Shown: positions 49,940 through 61,470, counted from the stretch's first letter. The stretch: DNA of 64,000 nucleotides from Sipunculus nudus (GCA_026874595.1 CM049307.1:48581678-48645677), one strand, 5' to 3'. Notes: generated by a model not told the origin, from the sequence alone. Made by a program: numbers and translations.

Positions 49940-52210
49940 TGAACATCAATCATCCCTGTATCTTCGGAGCTACTGGTAAACTTGGGAAAATATGTTTTAA
50001 GAAATTTCGTATTCTACCTATATCGTTTAATAGAGGCAGATTTCGGTTCGTTATTTTAGGTCAAGATCAAGATTGACACTTGCTCGCTGCACTGGATTCA
50101 GCTTAATGTTGTTCACTACTTTGTTTTCTTTATTTCTTATATGTCTCTTATAGATTTCCTCCGGATAATATTAATTCTTTAATTGCGCATACACGATCGT
50201 TGTAATCGATTATGCAAAGATGCAACCATTTTAATGATTATGAAAGAAAACGACAATTCATTGATATAATCGGCACACCACTAATATCCACAGTCTGGGT
50301 CGTTTAAAATATTTTTTGTTTGGGACCTGACCGGCGAACAGATCACAGACCTATTGTTACACTTTCCGCAGTGAAGAAAAACATAGCTCTTGTGTTTCAT
50401 GTCATTTAAAGGATAAAGTCAGCGTTGACTTTTACGTAATTTCAGTACATCTATCATTTCAACAAAAACTTGGTGTCAGCAGTGGGATGACAGCCCGTGA
50501 TTCATCTTGTCATCGGAATCAACCGCTCCACCAATGAAATCGCTGTCGGCCATGATGGAGGAGATCCTGCGAACATGTATGAGGCATGTTATTTTCTTAA
50601 AATTGTTGTGCCTCAATGGCTGTCCGAAAAAGGTAACTGAATATGACATGTTTTCTTAGCTTAATTGTAATAAAGCTGCAGTTATATCACCCGGAAATGA
50701 TTTAATAATATTGCAAACAAGCTTTTAGATATAATTTTCTATCTATATCACGGTAAAATTTTGGAACAATTTTGTGTATGTGTGAATGTGTGTTTTAATG
50801 CCAAGAACTATATTAAAAAAATCATGAGACTCTTTTATAAAAAAGGCGATGTTTTATTCATATTTCCTCGACGATAATATAGATATCAATTCCGTCGACA
50901 ATCAGCCAAAATTTTATTGATAACTGGTCACACACCAATTACCGATATTTACATTTCTCTTGGTGGCTATATGTCAGACCTAAATGTTATATACCAGGAC
51001 AATCCAAACATTCTATCTGTACATGGGTTAGAAGATAATTAAATGGAATTTATACTATGTTCCTTTGACCTCGACCCAGAATTGATTCAACGAGCATTAT
51101 TCGAAAGACCAGACGATCAAGGATCAGACGAGATCTGGTAGGATCTGGCACAACCAGACGACAAAATGAGATATCAAGACAGCACACCTGCACGGTCAGG
51201 TGATTAGCCAGCTGGGGAAAAGCCAGCAAATTCCCAGTGCAGCTGTCACGCCTAAGGCGCCTGACGTACCGACCTCTGCCCTACCTCTCAGGCATGCATG
51301 GATCCGGGTGACAGATCTGCTGTATCCACATAAAAACAGAATCAATACAGACCCAATCAATATACTGTGGCAGCCTTTTGTTCGCAAGGTTTTAAATTCA
51401 CCACATCTGCGAAATAGGAATTATCGCGAATATAAAACCTTTGTGAATAAGAATTATTCGTTAATTATTCAGTAAAATTCCGTATTACCCTCTATCTTTT
51501 TTTTTGTGAATAAAGGGATAATATATCATTTTATAATATTTCTTCCTATTATAGATCGATTAAAAATTGTATAACAATGTGTTGTTTAACATTCAGATAG
51601 TCTCCTTGTCAAGGAACAATATAAAAAAATCGTAAATTTCACACCTTTTGCTTAACTCTCTTGATACTTTGTTTTCGTCTCTTATATGATGTTAAGCTAA
51701 ACTTAATATAACATATTCCATGGAAGCCATTTTGTGGATAACGGACAGGTAATGTCCATGTATCGTCGAAGTTTTTTATCGGTTATTATGATAAAGGAAC
51801 GTTGAAGTGTATAGAGGTTTTGATCTGGCAAATTTTTGTTTTGGTTTTTATTCTTATTATGTTTTAAAATTCCTATATAAATTTATATTTCTATATATTA
51901 TTTGTTTTTTTTTATTTTTATCATTTTGATACTGTTTAATGAGTTTTTACATTAATGTAACAAGTGTAAATAAAAAAAAAAACCATTTACTCATCAACAG
52001 GAAACGGTACTCCGATAATTTGGTCGGATTCTCAAACCATCCTCCAAAATAATAATCTGAAGATATTTCACATAAGCAATCCCAGAGTAAATTTGCTAAC
52101 TCGGTGACATCTGGTGGAGATTACATAAACGACTGCAGCCGTTCTCGCGATAGGAAAAGTATTTCGCACTGCACGTGCAACCAAGATCTTATTCGACTCT
52201 CCCTCTGAAC
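49940..52210. other. Intergenic/unassigned, one weak exon candidate
   Basis: Mostly AT-rich and empty. At 50494-50632 (plus) a 46-codon open frame lies between a GACAG acceptor-like site and an AAAAAG/GTAACT donor; it starts PVIHLVIGINRS and ends QWLSEK. Composition is protein-like, but no family is recognised and no partner exon was found. Confidence 0.3.
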
Positions 52211-52216
52211 CCGGCT

Positions 52217-52340
52217 CGGGGCGGATCCAGGACTATGGGAAAAAAAAAGGGGGGGGGGGGGGGTCCAAACCCAGGAAGACTAATAAGAAAACCTGAAAGT
52301 TCCCAATTAAATCAAATCAGACCTGAAATATAACGTTCAG
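52217..52340 (+). mobile_element. Short foldback MITE with poly-G arm, degraded copy 2
   Basis: GGGGCGGATCCAGGACTATG followed by a long G run, GGGTCCAAACCCAGGA and AAACCTGAAAG reproduce the left half of 17612-17817. The right end is not recognisable. Confidence 0.6.
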
Positions 52341-52914
52341 TTTAATCTCTCGATAGCCAAGCAAGACTCTGCAGAATTATAATTTGCAAAGTTTGTCAGT
52401 TTTTTTATGAATATCAATTTTGCCGTTAAATGATTACTTGCAAATTAAAAAAAAGTAGGTCGACATAGTGAACATCTATTTAGACCCTAAATGGCGCAAA
52501 ATTTCAATCTGAAATTCATATAATTAAATACTGTATTGAACCCACCGTGATTCATATACAAATATGTGACTGATAAATAGTATTGGCCAATAACATTTTC
52601 GTGTGAATTGCGTAATTTAGTATTTGACTGATCGTTTGATTTCTTTGTAATAATCGATCGAATAAGGAAAGAAGTATATAATTTAGGCGAAAAGTGATTT
52701 TTATATTTTAAATATATGCACTGGAGATTATTTAACTCTTTAGCTGTGGCATTATTGAACATGGCATGCATATTATGCTTATAGATTTAGTGGTCTAGTC
52801 ATCAATGTATGGGTTTGTTTGAATTCCATTATATTGGAGCGACCATAACATGCATCCTAGTGGACGGGAACCAGTCCACAAAAACAAAAAGGAGAAAGAT
52901 TTCTTTTAAATCTT

Positions 52915-53900
52915 TACGGTACCTGCGACGGTACGGACTAAAACCCGGATGTCGGACGTTAAAAGCCAAGTCAAAGGCCACGTCGGATGCCAGCTAGGCC
53001 GGACGTCTACCTCGAATGCTAAACTCTGTCACAGTAAACACAAGAATCAAAACAAATAGATGGATTTTCAGTGTATAAGTGTGTATAAACATGCTTACAC
53101 ATTTATAAAATTTGATATTATGCGAACCATAAATTGTTCCATATTTACAATGAAAATAAAGTTACGACGTCCAAAAAAATTCATTGTAATCATTATCTGT
53201 GAGATACTCTTGGAATACAATCTTATATATTTATAAGCCGCAGATATTAATTAACATTTTCCATTCTTATTTGTCTCTGATGCAAAATAAAGAGTGCAAA
53301 TGCACGATTATAATGGACTTTCTTATATAATTATTATATTACACAGATATGCACTTAATATAATGATTCCGCTTTAATGTTGGCGTATTGCTTGAAATAT
53401 ACATCTTTGCAGTGTGCATTTAAGAACCGTGAATAATACCGACCAATAAAGGGCATCTCAATTTTGAGAAGCATATGAAATATCGAATGATTTCTTAATT
53501 TATTCTTCGGCTGAGCGAAGAGCATAAACAGTTCAATACCATATGTCCGTTTAATTACAAATAGAAGCAAAATGAACACACACAATTACTCGTTCCTTAA
53601 ACATAATATTAAAAATGCATGATGATTAATAACAAAATATTTCACAGATTTAATAAAAGTGAGCTGCAAGAAATCCTTCCCATCCTCTTCCCTAACTGTG
53701 GGATTTCAATACACATGTATATGTGTGAATCATTTTAAAGTAAATTTGAAAAACCAAATACACACATATATATGTTGATGTTGTTCTGGTTGCTTAATTG
53801 TGTATGAGATATCGAGTTTGACGTCTGGCTTGGCATCCGATTCCGACATCTGACTTTTGGCATCCGGTTTTAGTCCTTACCACCTGCGACAACACTTCGC
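52915..53900. mobile_element. Candidate transposon with inverted subterminal repeats
   Basis: CCTGCGACGGTACGGACTAA with ACCCGGATGTCGGACG and CGTCGGATGCCAGC at 52922-52995 is mirrored, inverted and rearranged, by GGCATCCGATTCCGACATCT, GGCATCCGGTTTTAGTCCTT and CACCTGCGAC at 53831-53890. About 850 bp of AT-rich sequence lies between. Exact ends and target duplication are not visible. Confidence 0.45.
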
Positions 53901-54660
53901 TGAGCTGGATTGTCGGTACGTTGGTCAAATCTGTGGTAAGTATAAATTGTCGGATCTCTGTCACGAATTAGTATTATCCGAACAACAAAAATATAAGGTA
54001 TTCAGTCGAGTGACTTTCCTTTTGATCGCACGGATTGTCAACGGAGATTTAATTCCTACGTCAGATTCCCCTATTATCACCCAACACCAAGGCCAGGGAG
54101 GGTGAAAGCAACGCGTCAGATTCTGATACGATCGGCTGTGGCTCAGTTCTGTGCAAATTTGTTTCAGATGATCTACCCTTTGAATGTCAGCAGTCATACA
54201 GTCTTGTGTATAAAGTAACATAGTTCACCAGAAACCTTCTAAATACCATTTTTAAGGAATCTTCACAACACAGACCCCTGTGCCCGGCTGTGGGTGGGCG
54301 TGGCATATTTTACTCACAGATCTTGATTGACAGGGCGCCTGATTCCAACAAATCCTTCATTCCCTTTCACCATCTGACTTTTTATAACATGCATCAGAAA
54401 GATACTCTTGTTTCTGTCAACTTATTGCAATATTCCATTAAGGAAAGCATCTTGATAATAAGGGAATGTATAGAACGTTCTGGGTCAGTTTCCAACTTGA
54501 GAGCTTTAACACAGTTAATTCAGTATACAATGTAGGCCTAAAAATACTTCTGGCACAGTGAAAAATGCATGTAATAGATAGGTTTCCTTGTGTAAATTTG
54601 ATGTTATAATAAAATCCTCTGCAATGAACAGTTTAGAATATAGATGGTTTCCTTGTAATT
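53901..54660. other. Upstream region of UBE4A, leader exon not identified
   Basis: The first coding exon of UBE4A begins with an acceptor, so a non-coding first exon and promoter should lie upstream. A strong plus-strand donor-like site, CTGTG/GTAAGTAT near 53936, is one candidate but lies next to the repeat at 52915-53900. CpG-containing patches occur at 54100-54140 and 54285-54300. Confidence 0.3.
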
Positions 54661-54671
54661 ATTAAATTAAT

Positions 54672-54766
54672 AATTCAGCTATTCCTTATTATTTATTTAT
54701 TAATAATTAATAAATAAATAATAAGGAATTGCTGAATTCCACTCCCCCAGGGCCCCAGGGGAGTGG
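54672..54766. repeat. Two adjacent hairpins (AT-rich then GC-rich)
   Basis: AATTCAGCTATTCC...TTATTTATTTATTA pairs with its inverse ending at 54738, one mismatch across about 31 bp per arm. Immediately after, CCACTCCCC (54739 on) pairs with GGGGAGTGG ending at 54766 around CAGGGCCCCA. It lies about 100 bp before the first UBE4A coding exon, in the leader intron or promoter. Could be a tiny foldback element. Confidence 0.85.
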
Positions 54767-54871
54767 AAATACAGGGGGAGTGAAAATAAGAGATGCTTAT
54801 GAAAGACTGAGTTTTAGTTTCAGTTAATGTGGTTATGTCTATCAATAAACTTGTGTTATGGTTGGTTTCAG

Positions 54872-54978
54872 GTAGACAGCCATGTCTGGACAAAATCTGG
54901 CTAACAACCCTTTTGTCGCACTCTTTGGGACTGTCAGCCAAGCAGAAGCCTTCAGCAGCAGTTTCAAAGAAGAAAAAG
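54872..54978 (+). CDS. UBE4A: UBE4A, first coding exon
   Basis: Encodes the N-terminus of ubiquitin conjugation factor E4 A, a U-box E3/E4 ligase that elongates polyubiquitin chains on pre-ubiquitinated substrates. Acceptor GGTTTCAG ends at 54871; nine leader bases and GCC precede ATG at 54882; the donor is AAAAAG/GTGAAG. The 32 codons contain NNPFVALFGTVSQAEAFSS, closely matching the NPFAALFGSL-A-A--F start of vertebrate UBE4A. Phase at the end is 1. The presence of an acceptor means the 5' leader is spliced, as in vertebrates. Together with the next three exons it gives 164 in-frame codons of a protein of about 1,060 residues; the Ufd2 core and U-box are outside the window. Confidence 0.9.
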
Positions 54979-55055
54979 GTGAAGTATTTAAAGTTATATT
55001 TTATTCTGACTGCATTCTATTAAATTTGTTAGCTATATTTATATATTGTTACACA

Positions 55056-55114
55056 CATATATATATATATATATATATCCTACTATATATAGTAGGTATA
55101 ATCACAACAGAATC

Positions 55115-55176
<62 letters not shown>
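55056..55176. repeat. (TA)n tracts in UBE4A first coding intron
   Basis: TA tracts at about 55056-55078 and 55120-55176 flank a palindrome CTACTATATATAGTAG (about 55080-55095). Confidence 0.95.
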
Positions 55177-55178
<2 letters not shown>

Positions 55179-55438
55179 TCATAGTTATATATATGATCTT
55201 GTTGTGATTAATCTTACTCAGAGCAGACAGACAGAGCCCTGAATGCAATACTGTACATCAAAGATCAAGTGATAATTTAACATGTTTGCCTAACTAAAAA
55301 CTTATTTTATGTAGAAAATCAAGTATGCATCTTCAGCTAATGCAAGACATTACGTGCGTAATTGGGCGTTATTTTCATTCACCCTGTATATTATCTGTAG
55401 TATTTATCATCTTTCTGTGTATGTTCTTTATATTGCAG

Positions 55439-55564
55439 CTCATGAAATATCACAGACAACTACCACGAAAACTACAGAGCAACAATCTGAGGATGTTGAT
55501 GCTCAGAGGGAGTTGCTTATAAGTAACATAATTGAGCAGATTTTTCTCATCACGTTAGATCCAG
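55439..55564 (+). CDS. UBE4A: UBE4A, second coding exon
   Basis: Acceptor TTATATTGCAG, donor CCAG/GTAAGTG, 126 nt, phase 1 to phase 1. After a polar, Thr/Gln-rich stretch it carries ISNIIEQIFLITLDP, the counterpart of the IN-MIQRIFLITLD block that is among the best conserved N-terminal parts of UBE4A. The first codon is completed by the G left by the previous exon (GCT, Ala). Confidence 0.92.
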
Positions 55565-55849
55565 GTAAGTGCAGTTACAGAATATGCAGCATCAAGCCTT
55601 CAACCACAGTGGTGTTTAAATTAGACAATTTTTTTTTTTAACTTTTTAAAATTCACTTCCTTTGTCAGATTCTCAGTCCCATTGATGCAGTACTGTATAA
55701 ATATTTAATTTTATCTTGATTTCAAAACTGTTTGCAGTTAAAATAAAATAAATATTATGTAATTTGTCTTGGGTGCAGTACAGTTTGCTGTTCACAATCT
55801 AGTCCCTAGATTTCTGCAAAAATAAATATAAAAAGTATGTTTTTTTCAG

Positions 55850-55950
55850 ATCCAGATCCAACTGGCCTCAGACCTGCAAGATGTGTGTTTTTGCAAGAGG
55901 TTCAGGAAGGTCAAGGTCAATCACATCTGGACATGGAATGCTTAGAACAG
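55850..55950 (+). CDS. UBE4A: UBE4A, third coding exon
   Basis: Acceptor TTTTTTCAG, donor ACAG/GTGAGTC, 101 nt, phase 1 to phase 0. Reads DPDPTGLRPARCVFLQEV and then LDMECLEQ, equivalent to the SRCVYLEEM...WLDM-N-EQ region of vertebrate UBE4A. A poly-G run lies 15 bp into the following intron. Confidence 0.92.
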
Positions 55951-57424
55951 GTGAGTCAAAGGGGGGGGGGGGGGAACTTGTGGAGCTCATACCATTTGCA
56001 AAGTCAGTCATCCAGGACACGCCAAAATGAATTTTAAAAAAATTCCTAACCAATCTGCCTCCAATGTGTTTTGACCTTGATCACATTTGTACTTAGTGAA
56101 ACAAGAAACAAGTAGAGTCACTCTCATTCATCATATAGTCCATTTCATCACCTCATGTCCATCTGTTTTTGGCTATGAAAAATTTTATTTGTTAGATTTC
56201 AAGGAAGACCCTGATAGTTTTGGGTTTAAAGCACCTAATTTTCAATAAGGTAAATAAATACCTAACTAATACCTTCTTTAAGAAAGAGAATTATTTAAAA
56301 TTATGAGAAATCAGTCTATATTTTACAACACATCAGACCCACTTGTGGCAGTCAAAGTCATTAGTCACAAGCAAAAATAACCTCAGTTGACAGCTGCTGA
56401 TTGGATGATGTCACGTAAACACTCTAAAAAATAAAACCGGCAAAAAGAAAGGTGGCTACTCATGCTGGGACACATCTGATCTGTTAGATCATCAGGAAGC
56501 AACAAAACAGTTGTGAAATGTAAACTGGAGATTTATTGTAAAATTTTTTATTGCCATATTAGGTTGTCACTTCCATGTGTAGTTTTCTTAGAAATTGTTG
56601 AAAAATATAAACTTTTATGAAAATTATCTCTAAAAAACAGGTGGACACAGGTTGGTGGAACAGACTATAATTGGTTGATAATAGTTAGGGCAATATGGAC
56701 TCTGATAAGAGAGTGAAATTTTTCAACAGCTGTATAATATAATAGTGTCCTAACATAATTTGAGGATTTGGGCACAGTCCAGGGAAAGTGTTATTCCGCT
56801 ATAAACTTTGCTGATACACATCCCTTTGCCACCAAACTAGCTCTAAGATTCTCATCTGGACACTATCCTATAAGTTCTTTGCTGTCACATTCCAGCACTC
56901 TTATCAAACCATGATAGATTTCATTCTGCAGCCAGTTCCTTGAAACTGCTTATGGGAGCTGCAATTTTTTTGTACACAGTAAAAATGGACCTCAAAGGTT
57001 GCATTTTGAAATTATGGGTATACCACTAGTTAAAGTAATTTTCATATTCAGAACTTCAGTGTTCAGATTATCTACAAATAACATTCTCAAATATTGCATG
57101 TTTGACAGACTTTATGTGGCAAGTTTCAAATATGTTCACTTAGGTAAGGTGTCTAAGAGAAAAAAAAGGACAGATGTTTTATAATACATTGCCCAGAGCT
57201 CAAGTTCAGCAGCTTTTATGGCCTAATCACATTATTGAAATATGAATTTTTGTTTTTGGAATGAAAGCTGTGCAAATTGTGAAAATACTTGTTTATCTTT
57301 TGTAAGGATGTTTGTTTATCTGTTGTAAGGATGTTTTTGAATATTTTATCTTTTTTTTATGTTTTAATTCTTTGTGAAAACTTATAAGAAAGTCTTTTCT
57401 AGAGTTATATGTTTATCTTTTTAG
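55951..57424 (+). other. UBE4A intron between third and fourth coding exons
   Basis: AT-rich 1.47-kb intron with a poly-G run at about 55961-55974 and no other feature that can be supported. It ends in TTATCTTTTTAG. Confidence 0.8.
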
Positions 57425-57592
57425 GCTGTATTTGAACGTCTGATGCTTGCTTCTCCTGGGGAGCTTGTTGTTAATACTACTGGAAATAAGAGGCCTAGTC
57501 CAGGACTAGCTAGTCAGGCTGGTGAGTCCAATATACTGACGTACCTGTACCAGAGCTATGTCAGAGCACAAAACATCAAAACAGATAAACAG
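57425..57592 (+). CDS. UBE4A: UBE4A, fourth coding exon
   Basis: Acceptor CTTTTTAG, donor AACAG/GTAGGT, 168 nt, phase 0 to 0. Encodes AVFERLMLASPGELVVN and later ILTYLYQSYVRAQ, matching the ALFARLLLQDPGNHLIN...FCYLYSCFQRA region of vertebrate UBE4A. This is the last UBE4A exon visible. The next lies beyond 64000, after a 4.7-kb transposon that starts 48 bp into the following intron. The exon itself looks intact, so the insertion need not inactivate the gene. Confidence 0.92.
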
Positions 57593-57640
57593 GTAGGTGC
57601 TATGGGTCTTCTTAATCATATGTATTAACACACTTATTAC

Positions 57641-57670
57641 ACAGTGAAGCCCACTTATTGTCATATCAGT
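57641..57670 (+). repeat. Left terminal inverted repeat of the two-gene transposon
   Basis: Starts ACAGTGAAGCCCACTT and ends TGTCATATCAGT. Differs from the inverse of the right repeat at four positions. Confidence 0.85.
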
Positions 57671-58814
57671 GGTGCATGCATAAATTATGATAATAACCGG
57701 GATTTGACATTATCCCGGCTTCAACATCAGTGTACTTTTGAGTCCTAAAAGAGGCGTCATGTCTCGTATGATATTAAATAAATTGTCAATAAACAGGAAA
57801 CAGGAACGTTTATGAATATTGTTATTGCACAACGGCATTTCAAATTACGTTTATGCACACCTGAAATTTATTTCCTGTAAGTTTTATGCCACCTGCCGCA
57901 ATAACTGACAAAAATCCGACTTGCCAAAAGAAAGAGACGTAGCGTCTGGGTCATGAGGTAAAATTTCTGGAAATATGCACAGTTATAACGTAATTTGTAA
58001 CCAACTATTTTACTAAATAATACTTTGCCATACTATTGCGCCTTATTTTCCGGATATCTTATTAATGACTCAAACTTCCATGATCGTTTTTATGACAAGA
58101 CTGTTCAGGGAGTGGACATCGTCATGCCATTGTCAACTTTCTGAAGTTTCTCCGCGATTGAGGTTTTTGACCGGGTATCTCCTCCAGTACTCACAAATCC
58201 TCCAGCTTTCAGTTGACCCTTAAAGGTGATGTCCAATCGCAAGAAACGTTTAGAGCTTGTGCTTTATATCATCTCGGCGAAATGTCACTGAAGTTTAAAC
58301 CGCGGCCTTTCAAAGGCTAGGAGTAAATTATGTATGATATGTGATTGAAAACATCGCCCTTGTTAATGTTCGAAGAAAAGCAATAATCTGGATTACCGTG
58401 GTATCTTAAAGGCCGGGTTTCTGAACCCCTTGGTTCAGACGGTATTCCCCTTTGAAACATAATAGGTCATGTGACTGTGACTGACAGCTTGAGTCTGGGC
58501 TTATCATGTAGACACCAGACTCAGCACGTGGATATCTGGTCTGTGTTTTGGTACTGGTAATGTGTGGGGGGGGGGGGGGGTGAATCATTAATAAAAATTA
58601 AGTGTTCTTCCTGGAAACATGTAAATTTCTATATAATATAAAGATTTGGGGCTCAGGATGGCATGCAGCAGATTAAATGATAAACTCTTCAAAGTTGTAG
58701 ATTTTCATGCATTGAAGTATGTCACACAACAGTACAGTAACAAAAATAAATGCACCATATTTACCTGATTCAATTTTCTAAAAATATTGTGGATAAAATT
58801 AAAAGTCCAGATTC
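57671..58814. other. Transposon left arm, non-coding
   Basis: Between the left repeat and the stop of the ballast-like gene. Holds the CCGGGA/TCCCGG hairpin and a poly-G run at about 58566-58580. No coding frame with family similarity was seen, although its length would allow a lost exon of the minus-strand gene. Confidence 0.5.
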
Positions 58815-59405
58815 TCATTCCCACATATGTCCCATATATGCACTGCCTCCAGGACTGGGCAGCCAGTCTCTCACCAGTTTCAGTACACAGTTCGGCATGA
58901 TATCCCTCCTGTGATATACATACTTCTTCTTTCGTGGATCTCTATTCAGAGCCTGCGACTTCCTCTCCAGATAGGCAGGGTTATTCCATACACCCCAGTG
59001 GTGTAACATCGTCCAGAAAAACCTGTACTTGGCCTTTCTCAGCTGACTGTTTCTGTCATGTGGCAATCTGCGCCCTTGTGGCCACCAGCCCTGCTGATTA
59101 GTGCGGTCAGTGATGCAGGGAGAACAAAGACAATGTGGACATTCAGCTGCCCCGGGCCTGTGCTGTGGGATCACAGGCTCATCTTGCTGGTCATTACTTT
59201 CAGGTCCCTGTGGGATCACAGGCTCATCTTGGGGGTCATTACATTCAGGTGTATGTGAATCCCCATCACCCTGTGCACCTGTGGTTTGTTGTTGTTTACA
59301 CAATTCCTGCAGCTCCTCTACAGTAGCCAGTTTGACATCCCAACCACTATGTCCAAACAGAGCATTGATGGTATCTTGTTGCTCATTTGTCACTCACAAT
59401 GCCAT
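58815..59405 (-). pseudogene. Ballast-domain (P2X7 C-terminus-like) protein of the transposon, one early stop
   Basis: ATG at 59405 is followed by Ala, Leu and an in-frame TGA (59396-59394), then 192 open codons to TGA just after MWE. Counting from the GTG at 59393, residues 1-30 look helical. Residues 50-77 hold two copies of NDxQDEPVIPQ. C85, H87, C88, C90 and C93 form a CPHCLCSPC cluster. Residues 118-145 read RKAKYRFFWTMLHHWGVW.., and 162-191 contain RRDIMPNCVLKLVRD and YMGHMW. The Cys cluster plus [IM]P-C-V---[IV]R-..YP-P-G--Y-G pattern resembles the C-terminal ballast domain of vertebrate P2X7 and invertebrate proteins often labelled P2X7-like. No membrane segment or P2X ectodomain is present. 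Function is unknown; zinc binding is inferred from the cysteines. Confidence 0.68.
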
Positions 59406-59853
59406 TATTTTCATTCCTTCTTCCATGATAATAATTCTAATGTTAGCTATCTCTAGAAACAAGTCTGAGAGTTTCTCTGATCAAATTGAGAATGTAGACC
59501 CTGCCAAACTAGGCTGTATCAGCACTGACTAAACTTGATATAACCCTTATCTACAGCAGGGTCAGTGTGTGTCACCTACCCTCAACATGGTAAATATCCT
59601 GTGTCAGTCTTACTAAGTGCAGGGCCAAAATGTCCCCTTATCTGTCATTATGGTCATGTCTGGTCCCCTAGCATCTCCTCCAGTATCATTAATCAGCATT
59701 CCAGTGTTAATGGGTATTAATGAAGATGTTGAAAGATATATGTAAGGTGCAAGTAGGTCCAATGGAAGGCAGTAAAAACACATGAACACTCAGTCACTTG
59801 TTTGACGCTGATACAACTAGACACAAATTTTAGCTAAACTTTACTATTTGAAT
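59406..59853. promoter_or_regulatory. Divergent spacer between the two transposon genes
   Basis: About 450 bp separates the two starts, so a shared bidirectional promoter is likely. A TGTCCCCTTATC / GTCCCCTAGC pair near 59630-59670 is the only internal repetition noticed. No TATA box can be assigned with confidence. Confidence 0.4.
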
Positions 59854-61470
59854 ATGGCAGCAGAGAGAATGCGAAAGCACAGATCCCTACATGGGAGACA
59901 ACCAAAATTCCAACTGGAGTGTCCAGGTGACAGTACTAGAAAGGAAAACCTACTCCACAAATTAAGACTAATGAAGAAAGAGTTGCCAAACAAATCTGTG
60001 ACAAACACAGACACACTGGAGCTAGCACTTGATTTCTGGCTGGAGCACAACAACAAAATTCAGTCAGATAGGCAGGGTGAAGGCAGTGAAAAAAATGTGC
60101 CCTCATCATATGTACCTGTTTCAGCCAGCGGCGTCAACCAGCCTATGTTTGCCACCACAAAAGACGCTATACAGAAACTGGTGAATCAGATTGGTGCACA
60201 TAAATGTTCGTGTAAAGAAGACCTAGTTTGGAATGACTATTCTTCATTGGGCCACACAGCATTTATCAAATTTACCTGCAGTGCCAAGCACCAGATTTCG
60301 TCGGGAGCATCACCATATTTACCTGATGGCACCAGCCTTGTCAACCTGAGATTTGCCTATGGTTATATGACAAGTGGGATGCTACCTTCACATTATGAAC
60401 GTTTTGCTGAAGCTGCAGATTTTGGACAGATAGGACATACCCGTATGACAGAGATGGTTGCCACCTTTAGTGACTGCGTGAATGAGAAGGTCCAGGATTC
60501 TTGTTATACAGCTCTTCTTGAGGAGATAGGGAGTTATGAGGACCTCACAGAGGGTATAACAATCATAACTGATGCTCGTCATGGGGGTAGAAAAAATGCG
60601 AAAGACACTGATGTTGTTTGCATCGGCTATCAAACTCATAAAGTTCTGAGAAATAAACATATAACAAAATCAGATGAGACTACTACCCAAAAACATGAGA
60701 GAATTGGTACAGAGCGATTATATAAATATTTTGATTAAGAAAATTTAGAGATTGGTGTACATGCCCATGACAACAGCGCAACAATAAATAAATTTATAAG
60801 AGAAGAAAGGAAGTTCACAATAAACCAGAATGACACCTGGCATGCTGCCTGCTCAGTGAAGAAGGCCATGACAAATCTGACAAGAGGGGCAAACTACAAG
60901 CATGGTGTGACTTGGCACTGGCAGCTCAGTGATAAAGCAGGGTCAGTAAGGACACATTTTCATTGGGCCATGAGGAACTGCCAGAATGATCCTGACCAGT
61001 TGCGGAATCAACTTGATAATATTGTTAATCATTATCAAAATGACCATGCTAGATGCAACAAATCTTCACGGTGCAAAACTGACCCTCATTATGAGCCATC
61101 GAAAATTATCCTCACATATTTGAAAGCAGTTGAGCTGATGTCAAAAGTGATAAAACAATCTGCTGTATACAGAATTGCTTTATCGTATGCATTGGCACTA
61201 GATACTTATTATGTTGAAAGTTTTAACAACGTTTTAAACATATTCCATGATAAACGGATAGTGTTTGGAAACACTCAGTATGAGATGCGTACTAACTTGG
61301 CTATTTGTCACTGGAATGAGAATGTTGACAGGCCATGTACCAGCAGGTGGAACCCTGAGCAAGCTGAGGCTCCCAGGAGGTCAGCAGGAAAAAAGAACCT
61401 CAAGCCTGCTACTTATACTTATAGAAATAACATATGGACACGTTGGATCTCTAGATTTTATACATCATAG
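59854..61470 (+). pseudogene. DDE (RNase H-fold) transposase with a single in-frame stop
   Basis: A 538-codon frame from ATG 59854, interrupted only by TAA at 60736-60738; the frame is the same on both sides. Numbering codons from the ATG: a polar, basic N-terminus; a zinc-like CSC (118-120) with C142 and H145; the conserved region GTSLVNLRFAYGYMTSGMLP; the first catalytic Asp candidate D240 in IITDARHGGRKNAKD; the stop at 295; the second Asp D306 in VHAHDN; NQNDTWHA (324-331); and a Glu candidate E455 in YYVESFNN, followed by LAICHWNENVDRP. The spacing fits a transposase with a long insertion between the second Asp and Glu. This family is widespread in cnidarian and mollusc genomes, usually as uncharacterised proteins. 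The stop separates the two Asp residues, so a normal translation product would be inactive. Confidence 0.87.

Noticed and set aside
57641..57650. Target-site duplication for the two-gene transposon
   Set aside because: TA, 3-bp, 8-bp and 9-bp duplications were compared by eye; none matches (left ...TTATTACA, right TATATACC), so none is claimed.
59394..59396. TGA in the ballast gene as a selenocysteine codon
   Set aside because: It is codon 4 of a mobile-element protein, with no Cys at this place to replace and no SECIS-like structure noticed; a nonsense mutation is simpler.
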